The notes under the pieces: model-generated | What the model was told of the DNA's origin: nothing | The model's input: the letters and a program-made list of their open reading frames with translations, nothing else | Database searches by the model: none | NCBI GenBank assembly: GCA_945865925.1 | Contig: CAMBFG010000011.1 | Location: 1 to 49,112, forward strand | Length of the DNA: 49,112 nt | Reading direction: 5' to 3' | DNA from: Dehalococcoides mccartyi | GTDB taxonomy: Bacteria; Chloroflexota; Dehalococcoidia; UBA2979 | In this document: positions 17,586 through 25,629 of the stretch, piece after piece | Position numbering within the stretch: position 1 is the stretch's first letter | Layout of the letters: every line of letters starts with the position of its first letter | Made by a program: the position numbers and the translations under genes

Positions 17586-18434
17586 TTAGTGGCCGGTGAA
17601 CTCCGGCGCGCGCTTCTGGATAAAGGCCTGGACGCCCTCGCGGTGGTCGTCCGTCAGGCGGGTGAGGGCCTGGCCGCGCGAGGCAAGCGGCAGGTGCTCC
17701 CAGAGGTCCTGTTGGTAGCCCTGGTGGACGAGTTGCTTGACGATCCCCATCGCGTATACAGGCCCGCGCGCGAGCAGCGATGCCTTCTCCAGCGTGAAGT
17801 CCATCAACTGGTCGTCTGGCGTGACCCAGTTCGCGAGGCCGATGCGGTAGGCCTCGTTGCCGTCGATCGGGAGGCCGGAATACTGCATCCAGAGCGCCTG
17901 TGACATGCCGACGAGTTTCGGCAGTTGCCAGGCGCTGCCGTCCGCCGGGACGAGTCCGTTGCGGATGAACGCCTCGTTGAAGCGGGCACTCTCGGCTGCC
18001 ACGCGGAAGTCACAGGAGATCGCGATCCCGCAGCCGAGGCCGTAGGCATGGCCGTTCACCGCCGCGAAGGAGGGCTTGTCGAGGTTGTGCAGCGAACGCA
18101 CGATCTGGGGCCCGCGCGCACCGCGCTCGGCCTCCCGCGCCGTGTACATCGCGTCAAGGTCTTCCCAGGGGGTGGAGGGCTTCTGGTCACCCGCGGCGGC
18201 ATCCGCGGCATCGATGCGCGCGGCGAAGCCTCGGACGTTCGCACCGGAGGAGAAGCCCCGACCGGCGCCCGTAATGACGAGGCAGCGGGCGGTGGGGTCG
18301 GTACGGAAGCGCTCGACCTCCTCGGTCAGCGCGGGGAGCAATTCGTCGCCGAGGGCATTGAGCACCTCCGGGTGGTTCATGGTGAGGAGGCGGACGCCCT
18401 TCACAGGGTTGTCAACGAGCAATTTGTCGGTCAT
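17586..18434 (-). CDS. Enoyl-CoA hydratase/isomerase family protein
   Basis: The 282-aa crotonase-fold protein starts at ATG 18434, with AGGAGG 7 bases upstream; the frame remains open to 18506 but the extra residues are leader. Oxyanion-hole segments are GAGRGFSSGANVRGF (near residue 70) and NGHAYGLGCGIAISCD (near residue 135). The second catalytic region reads ARFNEAFIRNGLVPADGSAW, with a Glu in FNEAF and an Asp where many hydratases have their second Glu, followed by LPKLVG and EAYRIGLANWV. It should hydrate or isomerise an acyl-CoA. The gene diverges from the CoA-transferase operon, with the shared 239-bp gap containing a regulon dyad. Confidence 0.9.
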   Translation of the reverse strand: MTDKLLVDNPVKGVRLLTMNHPEVLNALGDELLPALTEEVERFRTDPTARCLVITGAGRGFSSGANVRGFAARIDAADAAAGDQKPSTPWEDLDAMYTAREAERGARGPQIVRSLHNLDKPSFAAVNGHAYGLGCGIAISCDFRVAAESARFNEAFIRNGLVPADGSAWQLPKLVGMSQALWMQYSGLPIDGNEAYRIGLANWVTPDDQLMDFTLEKASLLARGPVYAMGIVKQLVHQGYQQDLWEHLPLASRGQALTRLTDDHREGVQAFIQKRAPEFTGH

Positions 18435-18583
18435 CGGGACGCCTCCTGAGCAGCACGGGGGCGCGGAAGCCGTCCGCGCCGCGCACATCTTCGTCCCTGA
18501 CGCCAACCCCTGCCATGTCCGCTTCCCAGCACGTCTTGAACCTGAGCGCGGGTATGGGCCTGATCAGATGTCGGACGGATGAA

Positions 18584-18600
18584 GTACGTATTCGACGTAT
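18584..18600 (+). promoter_or_regulatory. Regulon dyad site 1 upstream of locus A CoA-transferase operon
   Basis: GTACGT-ATTCG-ACGTAT matches the shared dyad ATACGT-N5-ACGTAT with one arm mismatch. A -10-like TAGAGT is at 18624-18629, 32 bp from the dyad centre, the same geometry as at the other four sites. The GTG of the first CoA-transferase gene is at 18674. This site lacks the second (22-bp) palindrome found at the other four. Confidence 0.65.
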
Positions 18601-18673
18601 TCCCCGCCTGTGATCGCCACGCCTAGAGTCGGCCCGTCCGGCACGTCCTGCTGACGACGGGTTGCGAGGGCTT

Positions 18674-19759
18674 GTGGAACTGACCGCTCCGGCCTTGCAA
18701 GGTCTTCGAGTGCTGGAAGTCAGCGCTCGTTCCTCGGCGGCGTTCGCGGGGCGGCTGTTTGCGGACTCTGGCGCCGAGGTCACCTCCATCCGGACACCAG
18801 GAATCGCTCCGGGTGCGCACCTCGCTCTCTACCTCGACCGCGGGAAGCGCCAGATCGAGGTTGACTCCGACGGGCCGGGCTCGTTGGAGCGCATCCGTGC
18901 GATGGCAACCGAGTACGACTTGATGGTCACCGACCTCGATCCGCACGAGATCGAGCGGCTGGGGCTCCACACCGTGACCGGTGGGCGGCTGCGCGCGCGC
19001 GTACTGATCACGCCGTTCGGGATGACCGGGCCGTATCGCGACCGCCCCGCCACGTCCGCGACGATCCTTGCTTCGAGCGGGCACACGTTCCTGCTCGGGG
19101 AGCCGGGGCTGGCGCCGCTGACGCTGCCGGGCGACTACGTGGGCTATCAGTCGGCGCTGTACGCCTACTCCGCCGCGCTGGCTGTGCTCCTCCAGGCCCG
19201 CCGTGATGGGAAGACTGCTGCACGCACGGTCGAGGTGAGCGAACTCGAAGCATTGGCCTCGCTGCACCAGCACACAACGGTGACCTACACGTACTCGGGC
19301 CATATCCGGATCCGGAAGGGCAACCGCTGGGACGGGATCCATCCGATCACCATTCTGCCCTGTGCAGACGGCTGGTTCGGGATGTGCATCGTGGCGACGT
19401 TCTGGGAGAACTTCGCGCGCTGGCTCGGTTCCCACTGGCTGACCGACCCTCGCTTCGCGATCGCGACTGACCGGATCGAGCATGCCTCCGAGTTAGACGA
19501 GGAGATCAAGCAGGCGATCGCGAGTCAGACCAAGGTCGCGCTTCAGGAGGAAGGCCAGAGCCGCCGGCGTGTCCCCGTCGGTGCTGTGCGCACTCCCGCT
19601 GAACTCCTTCATGATCCCCAACTGGTCGCGCGCGAATTCTGGAGCCACGAGGTTGTCGACGGACGCCCGGTGCTCTTTCCCTCGCGCCCCTTCCGTTTCC
19701 TCGAGGACGACGAGGCATCCGTACCAGCGGCCCACGAGGCCGCGGAGAGGCGCTCCTGA
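18674..19759 (+). CDS. Family III (CaiB/BaiF) CoA-transferase, first half of a split pair (locus A)
   Basis: From GTG 18674 (GAGGG 7 bases upstream; TTG 18662 is the alternative) the product is 361 aa. It has the family opening LQGLRVLEVSARSSAAFAGRLFADSGAEV (beta-alpha nucleotide-like fold) and ITPFGMTGPYRDRPAT. The expected catalytic Asp region reads LPGDYVGYQSALYAYSAAL, which does not follow the usual D-x3-G spacing well, so the activity of this half is uncertain. Its stop overlaps the ATG of the next CoA-transferase (TGATG at 19757-19761). Both align end to end with the two halves of the single 786-aa protein at 38829. Likely one subunit of a heteromeric CoA-transferase. Confidence 0.85.
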   Translation: MELTAPALQGLRVLEVSARSSAAFAGRLFADSGAEVTSIRTPGIAPGAHLALYLDRGKRQIEVDSDGPGSLERIRAMATEYDLMVTDLDPHEIERLGLHTVTGGRLRARVLITPFGMTGPYRDRPATSATILASSGHTFLLGEPGLAPLTLPGDYVGYQSALYAYSAALAVLLQARRDGKTAARTVEVSELEALASLHQHTTVTYTYSGHIRIRKGNRWDGIHPITILPCADGWFGMCIVATFWENFARWLGSHWLTDPRFAIATDRIEHASELDEEIKQAIASQTKVALQEEGQSRRRVPVGAVRTPAELLHDPQLVAREFWSHEVVDGRPVLFPSRPFRFLEDDEASVPAAHEAAERRS

Positions 19760-21003
19760 TGGCCGATGGCCCGCTGAACGGTGTCCGAGTCGTCGACCTG
19801 ACCCGCGTGTGGGCGGGGCCGCTGGGCGCGCGGATTCTTGCTGACCTCGGCGCTGACGTGGTGAAGGTGGAGGCGCCGAACGGGCGCGGCGCGGCGCGCG
19901 GCGCGACGCGTGGCGGACAGTTCGCCGCTGGCGACCCCGGTGACCGCCCGTGGAACCGGCAGGGCTCGTTCAACAAACTGAACCGCAACAAGCAGAGCTT
20001 CGTCCTCGACCTGAAGAAGCCGAGGGCCCTGGAGTTGTTCCTCGAACTCGTCGCGAAGAGCGATGTGGTGATGGAAAATTTCAGCGCCGGGACGATGGAC
20101 GACCTCGGTATCGGGTACGAGGTGCTGTCCGCGGCGAATCCGGGGATCGTCTATCTCTCGATGCCGGGATATGGCCTCAGTGGCCCGTACCGGGACTACG
20201 TGGCGTACGGCCCGAGCATCGAGCCCATGACCGGCCTTGCGTACCTCCTTGGGTACGGCGACGGGATCCCGCGTGTCACCTCGATCGCGCTCCCGGACGC
20301 GACGGCGGGTACGGTCGCCGCGTCTGCGGTGATGACGGCGCTCTGGAGGCGTGAAGTCACGGGACGCGGGGCGTTTCTCGACCTGTCGCAGCATGAGGGC
20401 TTCATTCCGTTCTTCGCAGGTGAGTTGGTCGCCCATCAGATGGAGCCTGACCTCCCACCGATCTCCAGCAACCGCCATCGCGCGTACGCCCCGCACAACG
20501 TGTATCGCTGCGCCGGAGACGACGACTGGATCGCCATCGGCGCTCGCTCCGGGGCGGAATGGCTGGCCCTGTCCCGCTTTGCCGCCCTGGGATGGGAGCA
20601 GGATGCGCGTTTCGCCACGCTGGAAACGCGCAAGGCCAACGAGGATGCACTCGACGCGGCCATCGAGGGGTGGACGGTCGGCCTCGAAAAGCTCGAACTC
20701 GCCTCGATGCTGCAGGATGCCGGAGTGCCGGCGGGCGCGGTGATGAACGCGCCAGAGTTGTTGTCTGAACCTCACCTGCATGCACGCGGGTTTTTCGTGG
20801 AGCTAGACCACCCCGATGTCTGGCCCGTCTCCTACCCCGGCACGCCGGTGCGGATCGATGGCGCAGCGCCGAGCGGCTGGACCGTGGCGCCGACGCTCGG
20901 ACAGCACAACGAGGCCATCCTGGGCGGGCTACTCGGCCTGCCGGACAGCGAGATCGCGGATCTGTATGCCGCTGGCGTCACGGCGGACCGCCCGCCGGGC
21001 TGA
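19759..21003 (+). CDS. Family III (CaiB/BaiF) CoA-transferase, second half of a split pair (locus A)
   Basis: The 414-aa protein opens with GVRVVDLTRVWAGPLGARIL and ADLGADVVKVEAP, the CoA-binding start of the family, and has NRNKQSFVLDLK, SDVVMENFSAG and LSMPGYGLSGPYRDY. The likely catalytic aspartate is D180 in LPDATAGTVAASAV (Asp169 in formyl-CoA transferase by family knowledge). These enzymes move CoA between carboxylic acids without ATP. It is translationally coupled to the preceding gene and lies 11 bp before the acyl-CoA carboxylase subunit, so acid activation and carboxylation are probably consecutive steps. Closely similar to residues 375-786 of the locus B fusion. Confidence 0.93.
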   Translation: MADGPLNGVRVVDLTRVWAGPLGARILADLGADVVKVEAPNGRGAARGATRGGQFAAGDPGDRPWNRQGSFNKLNRNKQSFVLDLKKPRALELFLELVAKSDVVMENFSAGTMDDLGIGYEVLSAANPGIVYLSMPGYGLSGPYRDYVAYGPSIEPMTGLAYLLGYGDGIPRVTSIALPDATAGTVAASAVMTALWRREVTGRGAFLDLSQHEGFIPFFAGELVAHQMEPDLPPISSNRHRAYAPHNVYRCAGDDDWIAIGARSGAEWLALSRFAALGWEQDARFATLETRKANEDALDAAIEGWTVGLEKLELASMLQDAGVPAGAVMNAPELLSEPHLHARGFFVELDHPDVWPVSYPGTPVRIDGAAPSGWTVAPTLGQHNEAILGGLLGLPDSEIADLYAAGVTADRPPG

Positions 21004-21014
21004 TAGGAGACATC

Positions 21015-22568
21015 ATGTCGTGGGGACCCGAAGTTGAAGACATCGTCCGTCGTCGCGAACTGGGCGGCCAGATGGGTGGCCCAGAGCTCATCGCGCAGCA
21101 CCATGCCGATGGCAAACTCACGGTACGCGAGCGCATCGATCTCCTGATTGACGCTGACTCATTCCGCGAGCAGGGCCGCCTTGCCGGTGTTGGCGTGTAC
21201 GAAAACGGGCGGTTGGAGAAGTTCTTTCCGTCCGGGGTCGTCGTTGGCACCGCGCACATCGACGGGCGCCGCGTGATTGTCACCGGCTCTGACTTCACCG
21301 CACGTCGTGCGCCGGAGGTGACCGGACGTCAGCGCAACAAGGGCACCTATGCCGCCGAGATGGCGCTGGAGATGAAGGTCCCGTTCGTCCACCTGATCGA
21401 CGCGTTTGGCGCGAGCATCCGTGGTGTCGCGACGATGGGCCGCACGTACATCCCAGAGATGCGCGACTACTGGATGATCCACGAAATGCTGGGCGAAGTG
21501 CCTGTCGTAGCGGCGGCGCTTGGTTCCGTCGCGGGCGGGCCGGCCGCCCACGCCGCCGCAACGCATTTCACGGTGATGGTGCGAGGCACCTCGCAGGTGT
21601 TCGCGGCGGGCCCGCCAGTCGTCCAGCGTGCGCTCGGCCGTGAGATCACGAAGGAGGAGTTGGGCGGCTCCCAGGTCCACGCACGAGGGAGCGGGCTTGC
21701 CGACAACGAGGCGGAGTCTGAAGAAGACGCGCTCCAGCAGGTGCGCCAGTTCCTCTCCTACCTCCCGAGCAACGTCTACACGATTCCGCCGGTGTCGCCC
21801 TGCTCGGACCCCTCCGACCGGCAGGACGAGGAGTTGATCTCGCTCATCCCGCGCGACCGACGGCGTCCCTACGACACGCGGAAGATGCTGGCTCATATCG
21901 CCGACGAAGGCAGCGTCTTCGAGATGGGGCGTTACTACGGCGGGTCTGTCGTCACGGCGTTCGGACGCCTCGATGGGCACCCGGTGGGCATGATCGCGAA
22001 TGACCCGCGTGTCCTGGGTGGGTCAATGGACGCAGCCGCGGCCGAGAAGTTCGCGAAGTTCGTCGATCTCTGCGATACGTTCCATGTGCCGCTGGCGAAC
22101 TTCGTCGACCAGCCGGGATTCATGATCGGGCCGGGCGCCGAGCAGGCCGGGACGCTGAAGAAGGGCGTGCGGGCGCTGGCGGCGATCTACGACTCTTCGA
22201 TCCCCTGGGCGACGATCATCGTGCGGCGCGTGTACGGGGTGGCTGGCGCTGCGCACCAGAGTCACCGCCGTCACTCGTTCCGGATGGCGTGGCCATCCGC
22301 TGAGTGGGGCTCCATCCCCATCGAGGGTGGTGTCGCGGCGGCCTACCGGCGCCAGATCGAGGACGCCCCGAACCCCGATGTCGAGCGCAAGCGCATCGAG
22401 GACGAAATGATTGAGTCGCGCAACCCGCTGAAGACGGCGGAGGCGTTCGACATCGAGAACCTGATCGACCCGCGAGAGACGCGCCCGATCCTCGTCGAGT
22501 GGATCCACGACGCCTATGAGCGGCTTCCGTTGCAGGTGGGGAAGAAGCAGCACCACATGCGCCCGTAG
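21015..22568 (+). CDS. Acyl-CoA carboxylase carboxyltransferase (beta) subunit, locus A
   Basis: The 517-aa product has the full two-domain carboxyltransferase of the PccB/MccB type. Visible are GKLTVRERIDLLIDADSF near residue 40, the acyl-CoA side with GSVAGGPAAHAAATHF, HARGSGLADNEAESEEDAL (the typical hinge before the second half), and the biotin side VDQPGFMIGPGAEQAG with the second oxyanion hole, then IEGGVAAAYRR. It transfers carboxyl from carboxybiotin to an acyl-CoA. No biotin carboxylase or carrier lies in locus A; those at 45011-46583 in locus B are the nearest candidates. AGGAG precedes the ATG. A paralogue is encoded at 37167. Confidence 0.93.
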   Translation: MSWGPEVEDIVRRRELGGQMGGPELIAQHHADGKLTVRERIDLLIDADSFREQGRLAGVGVYENGRLEKFFPSGVVVGTAHIDGRRVIVTGSDFTARRAPEVTGRQRNKGTYAAEMALEMKVPFVHLIDAFGASIRGVATMGRTYIPEMRDYWMIHEMLGEVPVVAAALGSVAGGPAAHAAATHFTVMVRGTSQVFAAGPPVVQRALGREITKEELGGSQVHARGSGLADNEAESEEDALQQVRQFLSYLPSNVYTIPPVSPCSDPSDRQDEELISLIPRDRRRPYDTRKMLAHIADEGSVFEMGRYYGGSVVTAFGRLDGHPVGMIANDPRVLGGSMDAAAAEKFAKFVDLCDTFHVPLANFVDQPGFMIGPGAEQAGTLKKGVRALAAIYDSSIPWATIIVRRVYGVAGAAHQSHRRHSFRMAWPSAEWGSIPIEGGVAAAYRRQIEDAPNPDVERKRIEDEMIESRNPLKTAEAFDIENLIDPRETRPILVEWIHDAYERLPLQVGKKQHHMRP

Positions 22569-22586
22569 GCGCCTGGTGGGCGAGGT

Positions 22587-25484
22587 CTAGCCGCCAGCGT
22601 CCAGATCCAGCATCGACCGCTGGATCTGGACGCGGGACCGGATCTGCAGTTTGTGCAGGACGTGCTGCATGTGCGTTGAGACCGTGCGTTCGCTGATCAC
22701 GAGGCGCTCCGCGATTTCCGCGTTGCTCAAGTCCTCGGCAGCGAGGATCGCGATCTCGATCTCGCGCGAGGTGAGGTGGTCGGCGGAACGGCCGCGCCGA
22801 GTGCCGCCGGGTCGGTGTCCGATTTCTGCGAGGAGCGTGCGCGCCCGTTCGGTTTCGTGCACGGCGCCCATGCGTTCGTAGAGTTCGTGGGCGTGGCGGA
22901 GCGTGGCCGTCGCCTGCCCCTCGTCGTGCATCCGCAGCTCCGCCTCACCCGCGACCAGCCATGCACGGGCGGCTCGCCGGCGGAACCCCCGCGCCTCGAA
23001 GCGCTCTGCGACCGAACGTGCGAGGGCGACCCCGGGGGTGGGTATGCCGGCGGTGATGGCGACGAGGGCGCGGGCGTACTCAGCCTCAAGCGGGACGAGG
23101 AATAACGTCGTGCCCTCGTCGACCGCTTGCTGGAGCGCGTCCTGTACCTTTTTCAGAGCGGGGGCGTCGCCGAGGAGCGTGGCGGCGTCCGCGATCGCGG
23201 GCAGCACCTCCGTGAGCAGGGCACGCCGCGCGTTGTGATGGCCGGTCAAGGCCTCGGCGAGCGCCAGGAGCAGGTCGCGGCACTCCTGGACGCGGCCGAC
23301 GTTCACGTATGCAGCGGCGAGGGCCAGTGCGTTGACGATCGCGACCTCGGACGGGGCCTGCCCCGGCGTGACGGCGAGGGTAGGCTCGCCGGGGACGGCA
23401 TCGGGCGGGTGCCCGAGCGAAGTCTCGACGAGTCGTGCGAAGCCGCTCAGGACCTGTCCGGCGCGGCTGCGGTGTGCCTGCTCGTCCACGGCGATGCCTA
23501 GGCGCGCGGTATCGAGTGCCTTCGTCCATTCGCCGAACTCGAACTGCCGGCGCGACTGCATCTTGAGGATGGTGGATGTGGCGGCGCGATCGCCAGCGGT
23601 CCTCGCATCGCGGTGTGCCCGCGCGAACCAGCGGAAGGCGCGCGGCAACTCCCCGAGGTCCCCGAGTGCATCACCAATCCCGGCGGCCACGCGGGCCATT
23701 GCCTTCATAGAAGTCGAACGTCGTGCCACGGCGTAGGCGGCGCGTGCATGGTCAAGCGCTAGCCCCGGTTCGCCGCGCCGAAGCGCCATGGAGATGAGTC
23801 GCACGCGTAGGACGGATTCGAGTTCGGCGTCACCGACGGACTGTGCGACGGACACGGCTTCACGGGCGAGGCTGTCTGCCTCGTGGTGCCGTCCGAGGTT
23901 GAACGCTGCGAGCGAGGCGTCTGCGAACTGTTGTGCGCGCTGGCGCGCGTCGATGCCGATGCCGGTGCCCGTGCGGGTGTGCTCCTCGAACAGCGAGAAC
24001 GCTGCGCGGTCGTCGCCAGCATCCACGAGGCGCCGGAGGCGTCGGGCAGCGATCATCGGGTAGGGCAGGGGCTCTGCGGATGTCGGGCGGAGGCTCTCCA
24101 AGAGGCGGTCGGCCGTCTCGTGGTCACCGAGGCGCGCGCATGCCCGGCTGAGCAGCGCAACGGTGTGCGCGCGCACCTCGGGGGCGTGGGTCTGATCGAG
24201 GGAGCCGTAGACAAACTCCAGTACGCGCCGTGCGGAGAGGGTCCGTCCGTGTTCCAGCAGCCGTTCGGCGTGCGTGAGGAGGAGCCGAGCCATGCGGTCA
24301 TCCACGGAAACGGTCCCGGCCTGAGCGTGCGTGGCAAGCGCCGAGAGGCCCGCAGCGTCCGGCACCAGCGCCTCCGAAGCGAACCGCTCAGCAAGCGCCT
24401 CGGCAGCCCGGGTGTGCATCGCGCGGCGGGTAAGCAGCGGGGTGTGGCGCGCGATCGCCGCGCGAAGCACCGGGTCAACGATGCGGAAGACCGCGTCGCC
24501 TTGGTCTTCCGTGCCGGCAATGAGGTCGGCGTCCTCCAATCGTTCGAGGGCCTGCACCACGCTGGCCGTGGGTAGGTCAGCCATATGCACCACGGCGTCC
24601 ACCGACGCTGGGGCCGCGTGCAGCGCGAGCGCGCGCAGCGTGGCGAGGCGACGACGGTCGAGGCCTGCGGCGTGGTCGGCAAGCAGATCCTCGGCCGTCG
24701 CGAGTGGGGCCTGCTCCGTGAGGAGCGCGCGCCCCTGGAGCACCTCCCAGCGCGCCGAGGGTGCGAGCTGAAGGATGCGATCGCGGATGCAGGCGAGGTA
24801 GTACGCATTGCCCTCCGTCAGTTCGAAGGCGGCGGCGGTGAACTCCGGGCTCAGTGCGTCATCCGGAAACCATGATTCGAGGATGGACGTGACGTCGGTC
24901 TCGTGCAGTGGGGCGAGCGTGAGCGTTTCCGCGCCGGAGGAGGTGAGCGCGCGGAGGAACTCGCGCGCGGCCGGGCTGCGATCACCGCTGCCCGCTCGGC
25001 TGGTCGCGACGACGAGCATCCGGCGGTTCGGTGGCTGGCGGAGGATCGACTCAGCGAACTCGAGGTCGCTCGGAGCCAGTCGATCGGCCGAATCCAGCAC
25101 GAGCAGGAGAGGCACCGCAGGCTGGGTGCGTAACGCCGCCCGGACGTCTCGTGCGGTGGCGCCGGACGATGACGTCGTCCGCACCTCCAACTGTTCGGTC
25201 AGCTGGTCGAGGAGCCCGTAAGCGCCACCAGAGGCAAGCGGTGCAGAGGCGACGATGGTTCGAAAGCCCTCGCTCCGAGCGTGTGTGGCAAGGGCGGATG
25301 CGAGATAGGTTTTCCCGACGCCGGGAGGGCCTGTGAGGTGCCCGATCGCGACTGCATCGCGTGACGCGCGCGCGAGCAGATTTCGCAGACGCCGGAACTC
25401 ATGCGCCCTTCCGATCACCGGAGCGCGAGTCAACGGAGCAACATCGCCGACGCGGGCGATGTTCGTGTGCGTGTTCACGTTCAC
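22587..25484 (-). CDS. AAA-ATPase LuxR-type transcriptional regulator (LAL-like)
   Basis: GTG 25484, with GAAGG 5 bases upstream, gives 965 aa; the frame is open to 25565 but the conserved peptide NVNTHTN shared with the truncated paralogue begins here. An AAA/NACHT-type ATPase has Walker A TGPPGVGKTY (residues 51-60) and Walker B LLLVLDSADR (D131). A winged-helix region near 285-380 and a long helical-repeat region (about 400-880) follow. The C-terminal 65 residues are a LuxR helix-turn-helix: LTSREIEIAILAAEDLSNAEIA, ISERTVSTHMQHVLHKL. These proteins are ATP-dependent activators that sense a ligand through the helical repeats. It is divergent from the solute-binding protein gene and is the only complete regulator here for the ATACGT-N5-ACGTAT sites. 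Confidence 0.92.
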   Translation of the reverse strand: MNVNTHTNIARVGDVAPLTRAPVIGRAHEFRRLRNLLARASRDAVAIGHLTGPPGVGKTYLASALATHARSEGFRTIVASAPLASGGAYGLLDQLTEQLEVRTTSSSGATARDVRAALRTQPAVPLLLVLDSADRLAPSDLEFAESILRQPPNRRMLVVATSRAGSGDRSPAAREFLRALTSSGAETLTLAPLHETDVTSILESWFPDDALSPEFTAAAFELTEGNAYYLACIRDRILQLAPSARWEVLQGRALLTEQAPLATAEDLLADHAAGLDRRRLATLRALALHAAPASVDAVVHMADLPTASVVQALERLEDADLIAGTEDQGDAVFRIVDPVLRAAIARHTPLLTRRAMHTRAAEALAERFASEALVPDAAGLSALATHAQAGTVSVDDRMARLLLTHAERLLEHGRTLSARRVLEFVYGSLDQTHAPEVRAHTVALLSRACARLGDHETADRLLESLRPTSAEPLPYPMIAARRLRRLVDAGDDRAAFSLFEEHTRTGTGIGIDARQRAQQFADASLAAFNLGRHHEADSLAREAVSVAQSVGDAELESVLRVRLISMALRRGEPGLALDHARAAYAVARRSTSMKAMARVAAGIGDALGDLGELPRAFRWFARAHRDARTAGDRAATSTILKMQSRRQFEFGEWTKALDTARLGIAVDEQAHRSRAGQVLSGFARLVETSLGHPPDAVPGEPTLAVTPGQAPSEVAIVNALALAAAYVNVGRVQECRDLLLALAEALTGHHNARRALLTEVLPAIADAATLLGDAPALKKVQDALQQAVDEGTTLFLVPLEAEYARALVAITAGIPTPGVALARSVAERFEARGFRRRAARAWLVAGEAELRMHDEGQATATLRHAHELYERMGAVHETERARTLLAEIGHRPGGTRRGRSADHLTSREIEIAILAAEDLSNAEIAERLVISERTVSTHMQHVLHKLQIRSRVQIQRSMLDLDAGG
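22597..22633. repeat. 14-bp perfect inverted repeat at the regulator 3' end
   Basis: GCGTCCAGATCCAG (22597-22610) and CTGGATCTGGACGC (22620-22633) pair perfectly around a 9-nt loop. It lies within the last codons of the LuxR gene and 29 bp past the stop of the convergent carboxylase gene. No T-run follows, but it could stop the rightward transcript from entering the regulator gene. Confidence 0.7.
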
Positions 25485-25485
25485 G
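25464..25485. promoter_or_regulatory. 22-bp palindrome, copy A (regulator start codon region)
   Basis: CGTG-N2-CGTG-N2-CACG-N2-CACG, an imperfect 22-bp dyad. It covers the first codons of the LuxR gene on the reverse strand and lies 80 bp upstream of dyad site 2. Almost identical copies lie at 36879, 41227 and 46813. Confidence 0.7.
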
Positions 25486-25543
25486 ATCGCCTTCTGACTG
25501 CCGTGGAACTCGGTCACAGTACGCCGGGAGGTCAACCCTCGAA

Positions 25544-25560
25544 ATACGTAGTAGACGTAT
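25544..25560. promoter_or_regulatory. Regulon dyad site 2, between the LuxR gene and the locus A binding protein
   Basis: ATACGT-AGTAG-ACGTAT, a perfect inverted repeat with 5-nt spacer. The -10-like CATGAT is at 25583-25588, 31 bp from the dyad centre, and the GTG of the binding-protein gene is at 25630. Placement near -43 suits a class II activator. It could also act on the divergent regulator gene. Confidence 0.75.
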
Positions 25561-25629
25561 GGCATCGCGATCTACGTCGCCGCATGATCCCAACGCGTGC
25601 AAGGTTCCGCGCGCCAGAGGGAGCAATCT

